A stretch of DNA of 64,000 nt from an uncultured Tenacibaculum sp. (GTDB lineage Bacteria; Bacteroidota; Bacteroidia; Flavobacteriales; Flavobacteriaceae): positions 186,001 through 250,000 of the forward strand of contig CANNGJ010000001.1 of NCBI GenBank assembly GCA_947504185.1. The letters run 5' to 3'. The translations under genes were made by a program, and so were the position numbers. A model generated the notes under the pieces. The model saw only the letters and a list, made by a program, of their open reading frames with translations, had not been told where the DNA came from and searched no databases. This document shows positions 26,102-35,579 of the stretch, in pieces; position 1 is the stretch's first letter, and the number at the start of each line of letters is the position of its first letter.

Positions 26102-26135
26102 AAAACTTCTAGATTAATTTCTAGAAGTTTTTTTA
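26102..26135 (+). terminator. Terminator of the 33-residue peptide unit
   Basis: A 12-bp stem AAAACTTCTAGA / TCTAGAAGTTTT with a 6-base loop and a T run. The CTTCTAGA core is shared with the terminator of unit 2. Confidence 0.85.
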
Positions 26136-26188
26136 TTCTCGTAAGTATAAATTGTAAATTGCTGTTTTAACCTTTCATTACAATTTAA

Positions 26189-27670
<1,482 letters not shown>

Positions 27671-27680
27671 ACATTAAGAT

Positions 27681-28226
27681 ATGGCTAAGTTTTACGATAA
27701 AATTACCAGTAGAATTCAGAAATTTATAGAAGTACAAAAAGTATTTTTTGTGGCTACTGCTCCTAAAAACGGACGAATCAATTTATCTCCTAAAGGAATG
27801 GATTCTTTTCGTGTATTAAACGAAAATCGTGTTGCTTGGTTAAGTGTTACTGGTAGTGGTAATGAAACCTCAGCACACTTACTAGAAGATAACAGAATAA
27901 CCATTATGTTTTGTGCTTTTGAAGGCGCTCCTAATATTTTACGCCTATACGGAAAAGCCAAAGAAGTACTTCCGAAAGATTCCGAATGGAACAATTTAAT
28001 TACACAGTTTCCAAAATTAGAAGGTACCAGACAAATTTTTGATGTTGCTATAGAAAGTGTTCAAACATCTTGTGGTATGTCTATTCCTTTTTATGAATAC
28101 AAAGAAGAACGTAATCAATTATTAGATTGGGCAAAAGATAAAGGTGAAGATGCTATTGAACAATATTGGGAAGATCGCAACAAAGTAAGTATTGATGGAT
28201 TGAAAACTAAGTTTAATGACGAATAA
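27681..28226 (+). CDS. Pyridoxamine 5'-phosphate oxidase family (FMN-binding split-barrel) protein
   Basis: A 181-residue protein of the PNPOx-like split-barrel fold. The N-terminal strand FFVATAPKNGRINLSPKGMDSFRVL and the segment RVAWLSVTGSGNETSAHLLEDNRITIMFCAFEG are typical FMN-contact strands, followed by ILRLYGKAKEV. SVQTSCGMSIPFYEY occurs in a subgroup of uncharacterised oxidoreductase-like proteins. True PdxH is about 210 residues with a different C-terminus, so vitamin B6 synthesis is not claimed. It follows glpK by 10 bp. Confidence 0.85.
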   Translation: MAKFYDKITSRIQKFIEVQKVFFVATAPKNGRINLSPKGMDSFRVLNENRVAWLSVTGSGNETSAHLLEDNRITIMFCAFEGAPNILRLYGKAKEVLPKDSEWNNLITQFPKLEGTRQIFDVAIESVQTSCGMSIPFYEYKEERNQLLDWAKDKGEDAIEQYWEDRNKVSIDGLKTKFNDE

Positions 28227-28315
28227 ACAAATTCATTTGTAACAAGTACATATCTCTAGTCGTTTTAAAAAAAACTATTACAATTAGTTTAAAACAATAA
28301 CGATAAGGTGTATTT

Positions 28316-29116
28316 ATGAGCTTGCAAGCAGAATTAAAATTAAAACCCAATACTTTTTTAGGAACTACTAACAAAAAATTTCATTTTGATTTTTGTACTG
28401 TTTCTGTAGTTAATTATACTCAGCCTGTTTCTGAAGAATGGCATTCGCATGAAGACATTCATCTATCATTAATTTTACAAGGAGGAAACCTTGAATCTAG
28501 AAAAAAGGAAGACAGGCAGGTTACTCCGGGAAAAATTATGGCATATAACCAAGGGGAAGTCCATAGAAATAGGTTTACCGCCTTTCCTTCTAAAAATTTG
28601 AATCTAGAATTAGAAAATGATTTTTTTAGCGATAATCATTTAAGTTTTCAGCAATTAAACTCTTCAAATACCCAACAAATAGATGCTTATTTGAATTTAA
28701 TTAAAATTTACAAGGAATTATATATTGACGATTTGTATACACAAGATTCCATCAAAACTTCATTAACATCACTCTTTACCTCTACATCTATATCATTATA
28801 CAAACCAACTTGGGTTAATCAACTAAAAGAAATTGTAGAAGATAGATGGAATGAATTTATCTCTCTTGATGAATTATCTAAAACTTTAAATGTTCATCCT
28901 GTTACAATTTCCAAATACTTTAAAAAATATTATCAGGGTTCTTTAGGTGATTATATGAGGAAAGTTAAAGTACAAAGAGCTATAAATTATTTATATCACA
29001 CCAAAATGTCTATTACTCAAATTGCTTATGCTAGTGGATTTTCTGATCATAGCCATATGACTAGAGTTTTCAAATTATACCTAGGCTGTAGTCCTAAAGA
29101 AATTAAAAAGTTTTAA
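28316..29116 (+). CDS. AraC family transcriptional regulator
   Basis: A 266-residue protein. The N-terminal cupin-like sensor domain (about 20-120) contains EEWHSHEDIHLSLILQGG and VTPGKIMAYNQGEVHRN. The C-terminal double HTH (about 165-266) reads ISLDELSKTLNVHPVTISKYFKKYYQGSLGDYMRKVKVQRAINYL and the signature MSITQIAYASGFSDHSHMTRVFKLYLGCSPKEIKKF. The ligand and target are unknown. It could control the adjacent CPBP-family gene, 88 bp downstream. Confidence 0.92.
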   Translation: MSLQAELKLKPNTFLGTTNKKFHFDFCTVSVVNYTQPVSEEWHSHEDIHLSLILQGGNLESRKKEDRQVTPGKIMAYNQGEVHRNRFTAFPSKNLNLELENDFFSDNHLSFQQLNSSNTQQIDAYLNLIKIYKELYIDDLYTQDSIKTSLTSLFTSTSISLYKPTWVNQLKEIVEDRWNEFISLDELSKTLNVHPVTISKYFKKYYQGSLGDYMRKVKVQRAINYLYHTKMSITQIAYASGFSDHSHMTRVFKLYLGCSPKEIKKF

Positions 29117-29204
29117 AAATTTCTTTTCTTGGCTAATTTCATCCTATTTTTAAAAAAACTACTTTTTTAACTTGCATACAGTTTATATCATAAAGAAAAC
29201 AAGT

Positions 29205-30128
29205 ATGCATAAAATCATTTACAATTCTATTAACAAAGTTCGTCCTATATGGCGATTAGTTATTTTTATTTTAATCACTTTTTCAATTAACATCCCTCTG
29301 CAAATTATTTTACAAAAACTATTGGGTCAAGGGCTTCTTAGAGGCTATATCTCTGGATCTATATATTTCTTATCTGTTTTGATAAGTTTATATATTCAGA
29401 TTAAATACTTAGATAAATCTTCCTTTAAGAAATATGGATTGAAATTGAACAACATCTGGTTCAAAGAATTTTCTTTTGGATTTTTAATTCCGATTATACA
29501 ACTTTCTATTTTCTTTATATTCTTGTACCTAACAGGAAATCTTACTATTAGTAATTATTTTACAACTAGTTCTTCTGATTATTCGTTTATAGAAGGTTTT
29601 CTTTCGGAGTTTTTTGGGTTGATTATAGGAAGTAGTGCTGAAGAAATTTTCTTTAGAGCTTTTCTATTTTACTTAGTTTATGAAGCTTTACGAACGTTAA
29701 AAAAAGATCCTACAAAAAGAGCGCTATTAATTCTATTTCTTATAGCCCCTTTGTTTGGTCTTGCTCATATAAACAACACCGGAGCCACAATTGTATCTAC
29801 AATTAATCTTGGGCTAGATGCTATTCTGATGTGCTTGCCTTTTTTAATTACTGGAAGACTGGGTATGTCTATAGGAATGCACCTATCTTGGAATCTTTTT
29901 CAAGGAGCTGTTTTCGGATTTGCCATCAGTGGAAATATTGCAAAGGCAAGTATTTTGAAAGTTAACATAGTCGATAATTTAATTACTGGAGGTTCTTTTG
30001 GTGCTGAAGGAAGTATTTTACTAATTGTATTAGATCTTATTGCCATTGCATTCATTTTACTCTGGAAAAAACACTACAATTATAAGAGGTTCATAAACCC
30101 TTATATCATAGAAAATGATGGTAAATAG
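29205..30128 (+). CDS. CPBP family intramembrane metalloprotease
   Basis: A 307-residue membrane protein with about eight hydrophobic helices. CPBP (CAAX protease/bacteriocin-processing, Abi) motifs are present: motif 1 SAEEIFFRAFLFYLVYEAL with the paired Glu and Arg, motif 2 FGLAHINNTGAT with its His, and the last motif HLSWNLFQG. These proteases cut near membrane segments and in bacteria can process or protect against peptides. The ATG at 29205 is chosen; a TTG at 29172 would add 11 residues. Cotranscription with the AraC gene is possible. Confidence 0.9.
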   Translation: MHKIIYNSINKVRPIWRLVIFILITFSINIPLQIILQKLLGQGLLRGYISGSIYFLSVLISLYIQIKYLDKSSFKKYGLKLNNIWFKEFSFGFLIPIIQLSIFFIFLYLTGNLTISNYFTTSSSDYSFIEGFLSEFFGLIIGSSAEEIFFRAFLFYLVYEALRTLKKDPTKRALLILFLIAPLFGLAHINNTGATIVSTINLGLDAILMCLPFLITGRLGMSIGMHLSWNLFQGAVFGFAISGNIAKASILKVNIVDNLITGGSFGAEGSILLIVLDLIAIAFILLWKKHYNYKRFINPYIIENDGK

Positions 30129-30225
30129 TCTAATCTTACTAAAAAGACAAAATTTAATCGTTAACTGATAAAAATCATATTTTAAACTAATAGCTAGTCT
30201 TATTTTTGAAGTAAAATATAAGGTA

Positions 30226-30360
30226 ATGGTACAGTTGGTTAATATCCCCTTAGTTTCCTGGACAAACGGAACAATTATGATAGCAATCTTTGGTTTGGTT
30301 TGCTTGGGGTTAATAGCTACTCTTTTAATTCTTGTTAACAGCGGCAAGAAAAAAAAGTAG
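30226..30360 (+). CDS. Small single-pass membrane protein, 44 residues
   Basis: The frame begins MVQLVNIPLVSWTNGTIMIA, continues as one transmembrane helix (IFGLVCLGLIATLLILV) and ends NSGKKKK. The hydrophobic core with a Lys-rich cytoplasmic end, an AAGGTAATG-type start region and a strong terminator downstream all support a real gene. No known family recognised. It is separate from the CPBP gene by 97 bp. Confidence 0.6.
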   Translation: MVQLVNIPLVSWTNGTIMIAIFGLVCLGLIATLLILVNSGKKKK

Positions 30361-30383
30361 TATTGGTTTTTAATAGTTGATTT

Positions 30384-30419
30384 AAAAGGAGTGTTCTATT
30401 TAAATAGAACACTCCTTTT
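30384..30419. terminator. Bidirectional terminator (36-bp perfect palindrome)
   Basis: AAAAGGAGTGTTCTATTT at 30384-30401 is followed directly by its exact reverse complement. A/T runs on both sides allow it to serve the 44-residue gene on the plus strand and glutaryl-CoA dehydrogenase on the minus strand. Confidence 0.85.
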
Positions 30420-30424
30420 AATTT

Positions 30425-31603
30425 TTATTTAAAGGCATTTAAACCTGTAACATCCAATCCTGTAATAAGTAAGTGAATATCGTGTGTACCTTCGTAAGTT
30501 ATTACACTTTCTAAATTCATGGAATGACGCATGATAGAATATTCTCCAGAAATACCCATACCACCTAACATTTGTCTTGCTTCTCTAGCAATTTTTATTG
30601 CCATATCCACATTATTACGTTTTGCCATAGAAATTTGGGCAGAAGTAGCTTTATCTTCATTTCGAAGTACTCCTAATCGCCATGCTAATAATTGCGCTTT
30701 GGTAATTTCGGTAATCATTTCAGCTAATTTCTTTTGTTGTAATTGAAACTGACCAATTGGTTTACCAAACTGCGTACGTTCTTTCGAATATCTTAAGGCA
30801 GTATCATAACAATCCATTGCTGCACCAATCGCTCCCCATGCAATACCATAACGAGCAGAATCTAAACAACCTAACGGTGCTCCTAATCCAGATTTATTTG
30901 GTAATAAGTTTTCTTTAGGAACCTTAACATTATCAAAAATCAATTCTCCTGTAGAAGATGCTCTTAACGACCATTTATTATGTGTTTCTGGAGTAGAAAA
31001 ACCTTCCATTCCACGCTCTACAATCAATCCGTGAATTCTTCCTTCTTCATTCTTTGCCCATACCACTGCTACTTGCGCAAAAGGTGCATTAGAAATCCAC
31101 ATTTTCGCTCCGTTTAAAAGATAATGATCTCCCATATCTTTAAACTTCGTTTCCATATCTCCAGGATTCGATCCATGATTTGGCTCAGTTAAACCAAAGC
31201 ATCCCATCCATTCACCAGAAGCTAATTTTGGTAAATATTTATTACGTTGCTCTTCATTTCCGTATTTCCAAATAGGGTACATTACTAAAGAAGATTGTAC
31301 CGATGCGGTACTACGAACACCAGAATCACCACGTTCAATTTCTTGCATAATTAACCCGTAAGAAATCTGATCTAATCCAGCTCCTCCATATTGCTCAGGA
31401 ATGTACGGACCAAAAGCTCCTATTTCTGCTAAACCACCAATAATTTGTGTTGGAAATTCTGCACGTTGTGCATAATCTTCTATAATTGGTGACACATCTC
31501 GCTTTACCCACTCTCTCGAGGCATCACGAACTAATTTATGTTCTTCATTTAACAAATCATCTATTTGATAATAATCCGGCGCTTGAAATAAATCGGGTTT
31601 CAT
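30425..31603 (-). CDS. Glutaryl-CoA dehydrogenase-type acyl-CoA dehydrogenase
   Basis: The 392 residues are the length of the GCDH subgroup. The flavin-binding segment CFGLTEPNHGSNPGDMET, MWISNAPFAQVAVVWAK, the QFGKPIGQFQLQQKKLA region and MLGGMGISGEYSIMRH are seen. The catalytic base is the Glu in TYEGTHDIHLLITG near residue 370, followed by His in place of the more usual Thr. GCDH oxidises and decarboxylates glutaryl-CoA to crotonyl-CoA in lysine and tryptophan breakdown. Monocistronic, bounded by the palindromic terminator. Confidence 0.9.
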   Translation of the reverse strand: MKPDLFQAPDYYQIDDLLNEEHKLVRDASREWVKRDVSPIIEDYAQRAEFPTQIIGGLAEIGAFGPYIPEQYGGAGLDQISYGLIMQEIERGDSGVRSTASVQSSLVMYPIWKYGNEEQRNKYLPKLASGEWMGCFGLTEPNHGSNPGDMETKFKDMGDHYLLNGAKMWISNAPFAQVAVVWAKNEEGRIHGLIVERGMEGFSTPETHNKWSLRASSTGELIFDNVKVPKENLLPNKSGLGAPLGCLDSARYGIAWGAIGAAMDCYDTALRYSKERTQFGKPIGQFQLQQKKLAEMITEITKAQLLAWRLGVLRNEDKATSAQISMAKRNNVDMAIKIAREARQMLGGMGISGEYSIMRHSMNLESVITYEGTHDIHLLITGLDVTGLNAFK

Positions 31604-31717
31604 AAGTTTCTTATATTATTTAGTTTTTGTTTTAAGGGTATTAAACACACTCTTCTTTTATTAAAAGTGTATTGTCTCAAAAATAGGTAAAAAAATGGTT
31701 TTTACTATAGGTTTATG

Positions 31718-31725
31718 TATGTTTG
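31718..31725 (+). promoter_or_regulatory. -7 promoter box adjoining the rnpA start codon
   Basis: TATGTTTG matches TAnnTTTG and ends six bases before the rnpA ATG at 31732, so the transcript is probably leaderless. Confidence 0.5.
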
Positions 31726-31731
31726 TATTAG

Positions 31732-32115
31732 ATGAGGTTTACATTAGGACAAGAAGAACGATTAAAAAGTAAAAAATTAATCGGAAAGTTATATGAAGAA
31801 GGAAAATCTATAAAAGTTTTTCCTTTACGAATGGTATATGTGCCAGCAAAACAAGATTTAAAGTTTCCTGTACAAGTTGGGGTTTCGGTACCAAAACGAA
31901 ATTTTAAAAAAGCTGTAGATCGTAATCGTATAAAACGTTTATTACGAGAAGTATATCGAAAAGAAAAACATGCTGTTTATGATGGGGTTAGCGAACCTTA
32001 TGTGTTTATGATTTCTTATATTGCAAAGGATGAATGGAAATATGCCGATTTAGAGCATAAAATGAAGAAATTATTAACGCTTTTTTTAGCAGAAACTTCT
32101 AAGGATGAAAAATAG
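31732..32115 (+). CDS. rnpA: Ribonuclease P protein component
   Basis: A 127-residue RnpA. MRFTLGQEERLKSKKLIGKLYEEGKS is the N-terminal helix and strand. The conserved RNR-type basic helix is AVDRNRIKRLLREVYR at about residues 61-76. It assists the catalytic P RNA in cutting 5' leaders from pre-tRNAs. It overlaps the downstream processing protease by 11 bp, a pairing common in Bacteroidota, and is not linked to rpmH here. See the -7 box for the leaderless start. Confidence 0.95.
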   Translation: MRFTLGQEERLKSKKLIGKLYEEGKSIKVFPLRMVYVPAKQDLKFPVQVGVSVPKRNFKKAVDRNRIKRLLREVYRKEKHAVYDGVSEPYVFMISYIAKDEWKYADLEHKMKKLLTLFLAETSKDEK

Positions 32116-33730
32116 AAAAGTACTTTTTGTTGGATCTCTCGTTATTATCTCGCTCTTATTCTCGTTTCAATCTCGATTTTTTGAAATCGCCAAACAAATT
32201 GAGATTTACAATAACTTATTTAAAGAGCTAAACATTAATTATATTGATGAAATTAACCCTGGTGAACTTACCAATAAGGCTATTAAAAACACCTTAAAAA
32301 ACTTAGATCCATACACTAATTTTTTCAATGAACAAGCAGTTGAAGACGCTCGTATTCGTAGAGAAGGAGAATATGGTGGTATTGGAATTTCTTCATTTTA
32401 TATTAAAAAAGGTATTGTAATTGCAGAAGTTTATAAAGGTTTTTCCGCTGATAAAGCTGGCTTAAAAGCTGGTGATCTTATTACTACTGTAAATGGTCAA
32501 GAATTAGCTGAGTTAGAAAAAAACCAATATTCACAAATGGTAAAAGGAACTCCTAACAAGAAGCTTTCTTTAATTATTGATAGAAATGGGAATACTCAAA
32601 ATATCAATTTAACTTTAGATAAGGTTGTTGTTAATCCTGTGCCATTTTACGATATGATTGATGCTGAAACTGGTTATATTATTTTAACTCGTTTTACCAG
32701 TCAGAAAGCTACTCAGGGAGTTAAAAAAGCTTTTAATGAGCTAAAAGAAAAAGGAATGAAAAAACTGGTGTTCGATTTACGTAGCAATCCAGGTGGTTCT
32801 TTGTTCGATGCTGTTAATATTACCAATTTATTTATTCCTAAAGGCTTAAAAGTTGTTGATACTAGAGGAAAGATTAAAAAAAATAGTAGAACTTATAAAA
32901 CCAATCGAGAGCCTTTAGATACCGAAATACCAGTAGTAGTATTAATTGATGGACGCTCTGCTTCAGCTTCTGAAATTGTTTCCGGTGCACTACAAGACTA
33001 CGACCGTGCTGTAGTAATGGGTGAACGATCGTTTGGAAAAGGTTTAGTACAGCGTTATTTTAAATTGAATTACGGTACGCAAATGAAAGCTACAATTTCG
33101 AAGTACTATACACCTAGTGGACGTTGTATTCAAGAATTAGATTATGCAAATCGTGATTTAAAAACAGGTAAAGTTCCTAAGTTTTCTGACGGAACCGTAA
33201 ATCTGTTTACAACTCAAAATGGTCGTACAGTATATGACGGTGGTGGGGTAACTCCAGATATAAAAATGGATTTCTCTAAAAAAACAGAGGAAACAAAATC
33301 GTTATTAAAATCAAGAGCAATTTTTAATTTTGTTACAAATTTTGCGAATCAAACATCAACAATTTCTAGTGACGATTTTACATTTACTCCTTCTAAATTC
33401 AATAACTTTAAAAACTATCTTTTAACAAAGGATACTTCTTTTGTAACCAAAGAAGAAAAGTTATTTAAAAAAGCCTATAAATCAGTAAAAAATAACAATG
33501 AAATTACTACTGATTTCAACTCAATTCTTCAAAAATTGAAAGAAGAAAAAGTAACTAAAATAGCTTTGAATGAAGATATTATTTCAAAAGAAATAGAAAA
33601 CGAAATTGTAAAACGATACAACTATAAAGAGGGGATGTATAAGCATCAGTTAAAAAATGATGAAACCATTAAAAAAGCTGTTGACTTATTAAAAAACCAA
33701 AAAGAATACCGCAGTATTTTAACCAAATAA
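32105..33730 (+). CDS. C-terminal processing peptidase, S41 family
   Basis: A 541-residue protein with an N-terminal signal-anchor (VLFVGSLVIISLLFSFQ). A PDZ domain (about 90-175) has GEYGGIGISSFYIKKGIVIAEVYKG. The S41 catalytic region has FDLRSNPGGSLFDAVNITNLF, GRSASASEIVSGALQDYDRA with the catalytic Ser near residue 286, and GERSFGKGLVQ with the catalytic Lys near 311. It degrades or trims envelope proteins from their C-termini. The roughly 140 residues after the core are Lys-rich and helical, as in other Bacteroidota CtpA homologs. It overlaps rnpA. Confidence 0.93.
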   Translation: MKNRKVLFVGSLVIISLLFSFQSRFFEIAKQIEIYNNLFKELNINYIDEINPGELTNKAIKNTLKNLDPYTNFFNEQAVEDARIRREGEYGGIGISSFYIKKGIVIAEVYKGFSADKAGLKAGDLITTVNGQELAELEKNQYSQMVKGTPNKKLSLIIDRNGNTQNINLTLDKVVVNPVPFYDMIDAETGYIILTRFTSQKATQGVKKAFNELKEKGMKKLVFDLRSNPGGSLFDAVNITNLFIPKGLKVVDTRGKIKKNSRTYKTNREPLDTEIPVVVLIDGRSASASEIVSGALQDYDRAVVMGERSFGKGLVQRYFKLNYGTQMKATISKYYTPSGRCIQELDYANRDLKTGKVPKFSDGTVNLFTTQNGRTVYDGGGVTPDIKMDFSKKTEETKSLLKSRAIFNFVTNFANQTSTISSDDFTFTPSKFNNFKNYLLTKDTSFVTKEEKLFKKAYKSVKNNNEITTDFNSILQKLKEEKVTKIALNEDIISKEIENEIVKRYNYKEGMYKHQLKNDETIKKAVDLLKNQKEYRSILTK

Positions 33731-33748
33731 CATCAACTACATAATTTG

Positions 33749-33756
33749 TATCTTTG
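33749..33756 (+). promoter_or_regulatory. -7 promoter box of the DUF6909-like gene
   Basis: TATCTTTG matches TAnnTTTG and lies 16 bases before the ATG at 33772. Confidence 0.45.
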
Positions 33757-33771
33757 ACCTTTAAAAAACAT

Positions 33772-35451
33772 ATGTCAAAACCTAACCATAAAGAACGTAC
33801 CAGAGCACAAGAATCTACAAATGCCATTGAGCGTTTATACATTTCTATGCGCCACTTATTTAGTCGCGGATTTTATAAACCAATGGGAGTATCTGGTGAA
33901 ACACTAAGAAAATCATTATTATCATTACGCCCAGAGATCTATGGATCAATTGCTGAAGATAAAACAGAATTAAACGGATTGGTTTACGTTATCGAACGTT
34001 TACCTGAAGGAATAGAAGAATGTCAGTTTATTAATTTAACTGCCGATGAAGGATTTAGAAATTCTAAATTCGAAGTAATTATTCCTCCTAAAAGAAGACG
34101 TAATTGTTATCGTATTGATAAAGATCAAATGAATATTGAAATTACGCGTGGGCGATCAGAAATTTATGATATCCTTACCCACCTAACTTTCTTATTTATT
34201 GAATCTCATAAAATTAAAGACCGTGTAGTTATTAACAACGGTAAAGGTTTTATTCGTGAATGGTTGCATTTAGAAGACATTGTTTTATACAACAAAACAC
34301 TTACTGATGAAGAAAAAGACGTTATTGTAGTTCACCTAGGTAATATTTTAGGAAGAACTTATGATGAAGTTTACGATGCTTACAATACATTTTCATCTGA
34401 AGACAACCCGAATCGTTTCTTCCATCTAATTTACTGGCTAGGTAAACTTGCCATTAATGAAGCTTTATTTGACGAAAAGCGTTCTATAAAGTTTAGTTCT
34501 GTTTTAAATGAAGAAATAGGGCATCACTTTTATGGTGAGATTTGGGCAAATAATATTAAAAAACACTTATTAGAAAACGGATTAATAGAACGTCCAATTC
34601 ATATCATTAGTGCCAACATGCATAGTGTTTTAAACTCTATTTATGCACCAAATGCACTACCTAAAGAAGCTAAAAAACACAAAGGTTTTGAGCTTTTCGA
34701 AGTGTTAAGTAATTCAAACAGTCAACCATTACAAAAGGCTGTTAAAAACTATGCTTCAGAAAACGGGTTAATCTATTTAAAAGATACTTCGGGTACCAAT
34801 ATCAATGTGCAAATTATTGACACTGAAAAAATAGATATGGATACTACTCCTTTCGAAAAGAAAAATTCTATCGGAGAAAAGCCAGTTATTGTTGTAATGG
34901 ATTATGCTTTTGGTGAGCAAGCTTACGAAACCATGGATGAGTTTTTAAAACCTTATAAAACAGGTGGTAAATCTATACACTTAGATGTAGTTTCTGTTTC
35001 AATCATGGGAAAAGCAGGTATTTTAGAAGGCGGTAAAGGAGATATTATGATTCCTTCTTCACATATTTTTGAAGGTACTGCTGACAACTATCCGTTTAAA
35101 AACGAATTAACAAAAGAAGATTTAGAAGGTTTTGGTGTTTTAGCTTTTGATGGAGCTATGGTTAGTGTATTAGGTACTTCTTTACAAAATAAAGACTTAC
35201 TTAAATTTTTCCACGACTCTACTTGGAATGTCATCGGTTTAGAAATGGAAGGAGCACATTATCAAAAAGCGATTCAATCTAACTCTAAAATTAGAGGAAA
35301 CGTAAGAGAAGATATAAAAGTACGTTATGCCTATTATGCTTCGGATAATCCGTTAGAAACAGGTGCTACACTTGCTTCAGGAGGTTTAGGAATGAGTGGT
35401 GTTACACCAACTTATGCTATTACACAGAAAATATTAGAACAAATATTTTAG
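33772..35451 (+). CDS. DUF6909-like protein with nucleoside-phosphorylase-type C-terminal motifs
   Basis: A 559-residue cytoplasmic protein, highly conserved in flavobacteria in my recollection and without a proven function. The N-terminal half (about 1-300) has GVSGETLRKSLLSLRPEIYG and FVNL-like strands (CQFINLTADEGF). The C-terminal half (about 350-559) has VIVVMDYAFGEQAYE, SIMGKAGILEGGKGDIMIPS, GLEMEGAHYQKAI and YASDNPLETGAT. The MEGA segment is the ribose-binding signature of the nucleoside phosphorylase superfamily, so a nucleosidase activity on AMP-like substrates is a reasonable guess but only inference. The ATG at 33772 is preferred to a TTG six codons earlier. Confidence 0.7.
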   Translation: MSKPNHKERTRAQESTNAIERLYISMRHLFSRGFYKPMGVSGETLRKSLLSLRPEIYGSIAEDKTELNGLVYVIERLPEGIEECQFINLTADEGFRNSKFEVIIPPKRRRNCYRIDKDQMNIEITRGRSEIYDILTHLTFLFIESHKIKDRVVINNGKGFIREWLHLEDIVLYNKTLTDEEKDVIVVHLGNILGRTYDEVYDAYNTFSSEDNPNRFFHLIYWLGKLAINEALFDEKRSIKFSSVLNEEIGHHFYGEIWANNIKKHLLENGLIERPIHIISANMHSVLNSIYAPNALPKEAKKHKGFELFEVLSNSNSQPLQKAVKNYASENGLIYLKDTSGTNINVQIIDTEKIDMDTTPFEKKNSIGEKPVIVVMDYAFGEQAYETMDEFLKPYKTGGKSIHLDVVSVSIMGKAGILEGGKGDIMIPSSHIFEGTADNYPFKNELTKEDLEGFGVLAFDGAMVSVLGTSLQNKDLLKFFHDSTWNVIGLEMEGAHYQKAIQSNSKIRGNVREDIKVRYAYYASDNPLETGATLASGGLGMSGVTPTYAITQKILEQIF

Positions 35452-35481
35452 TCGCTGATAAACAGCAAAAAACAAACTTAA

Positions 35482-35522
35482 AACAAAGACTTCTTTTAAT
35501 TTAAAAAGAGGTCTTTGTTCTT
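35482..35522 (+). terminator. Rho-independent terminator before purD
   Basis: A long stem AACAAAGAC...TTTT / AAAA...GGTCTTTGTT with G-U wobble and an AATT-type loop, followed by CTTTA. It ends the DUF6909-like transcript. Confidence 0.7.
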
Positions 35523-35545
35523 TAAAATAAGAAATGGTATTGTTC

Positions 35546-35553
35546 TATATTTG
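35546..35553 (+). promoter_or_regulatory. -7 promoter box of purD
   Basis: TATATTTG (TAnnTTTG), 26 bases before the purD ATG. The leader is rich in CAACA repeats like that of prs. Confidence 0.55.
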
Positions 35554-35579
35554 CACACAACAACACAACAACACACAAA

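Noticed and set aside
30384..30419. 36-bp perfect palindrome as an unusual regulatory or mobile-element site
   Set aside because: It lies between two convergent genes with A/T runs on both sides, which fits an ordinary bidirectional terminator.
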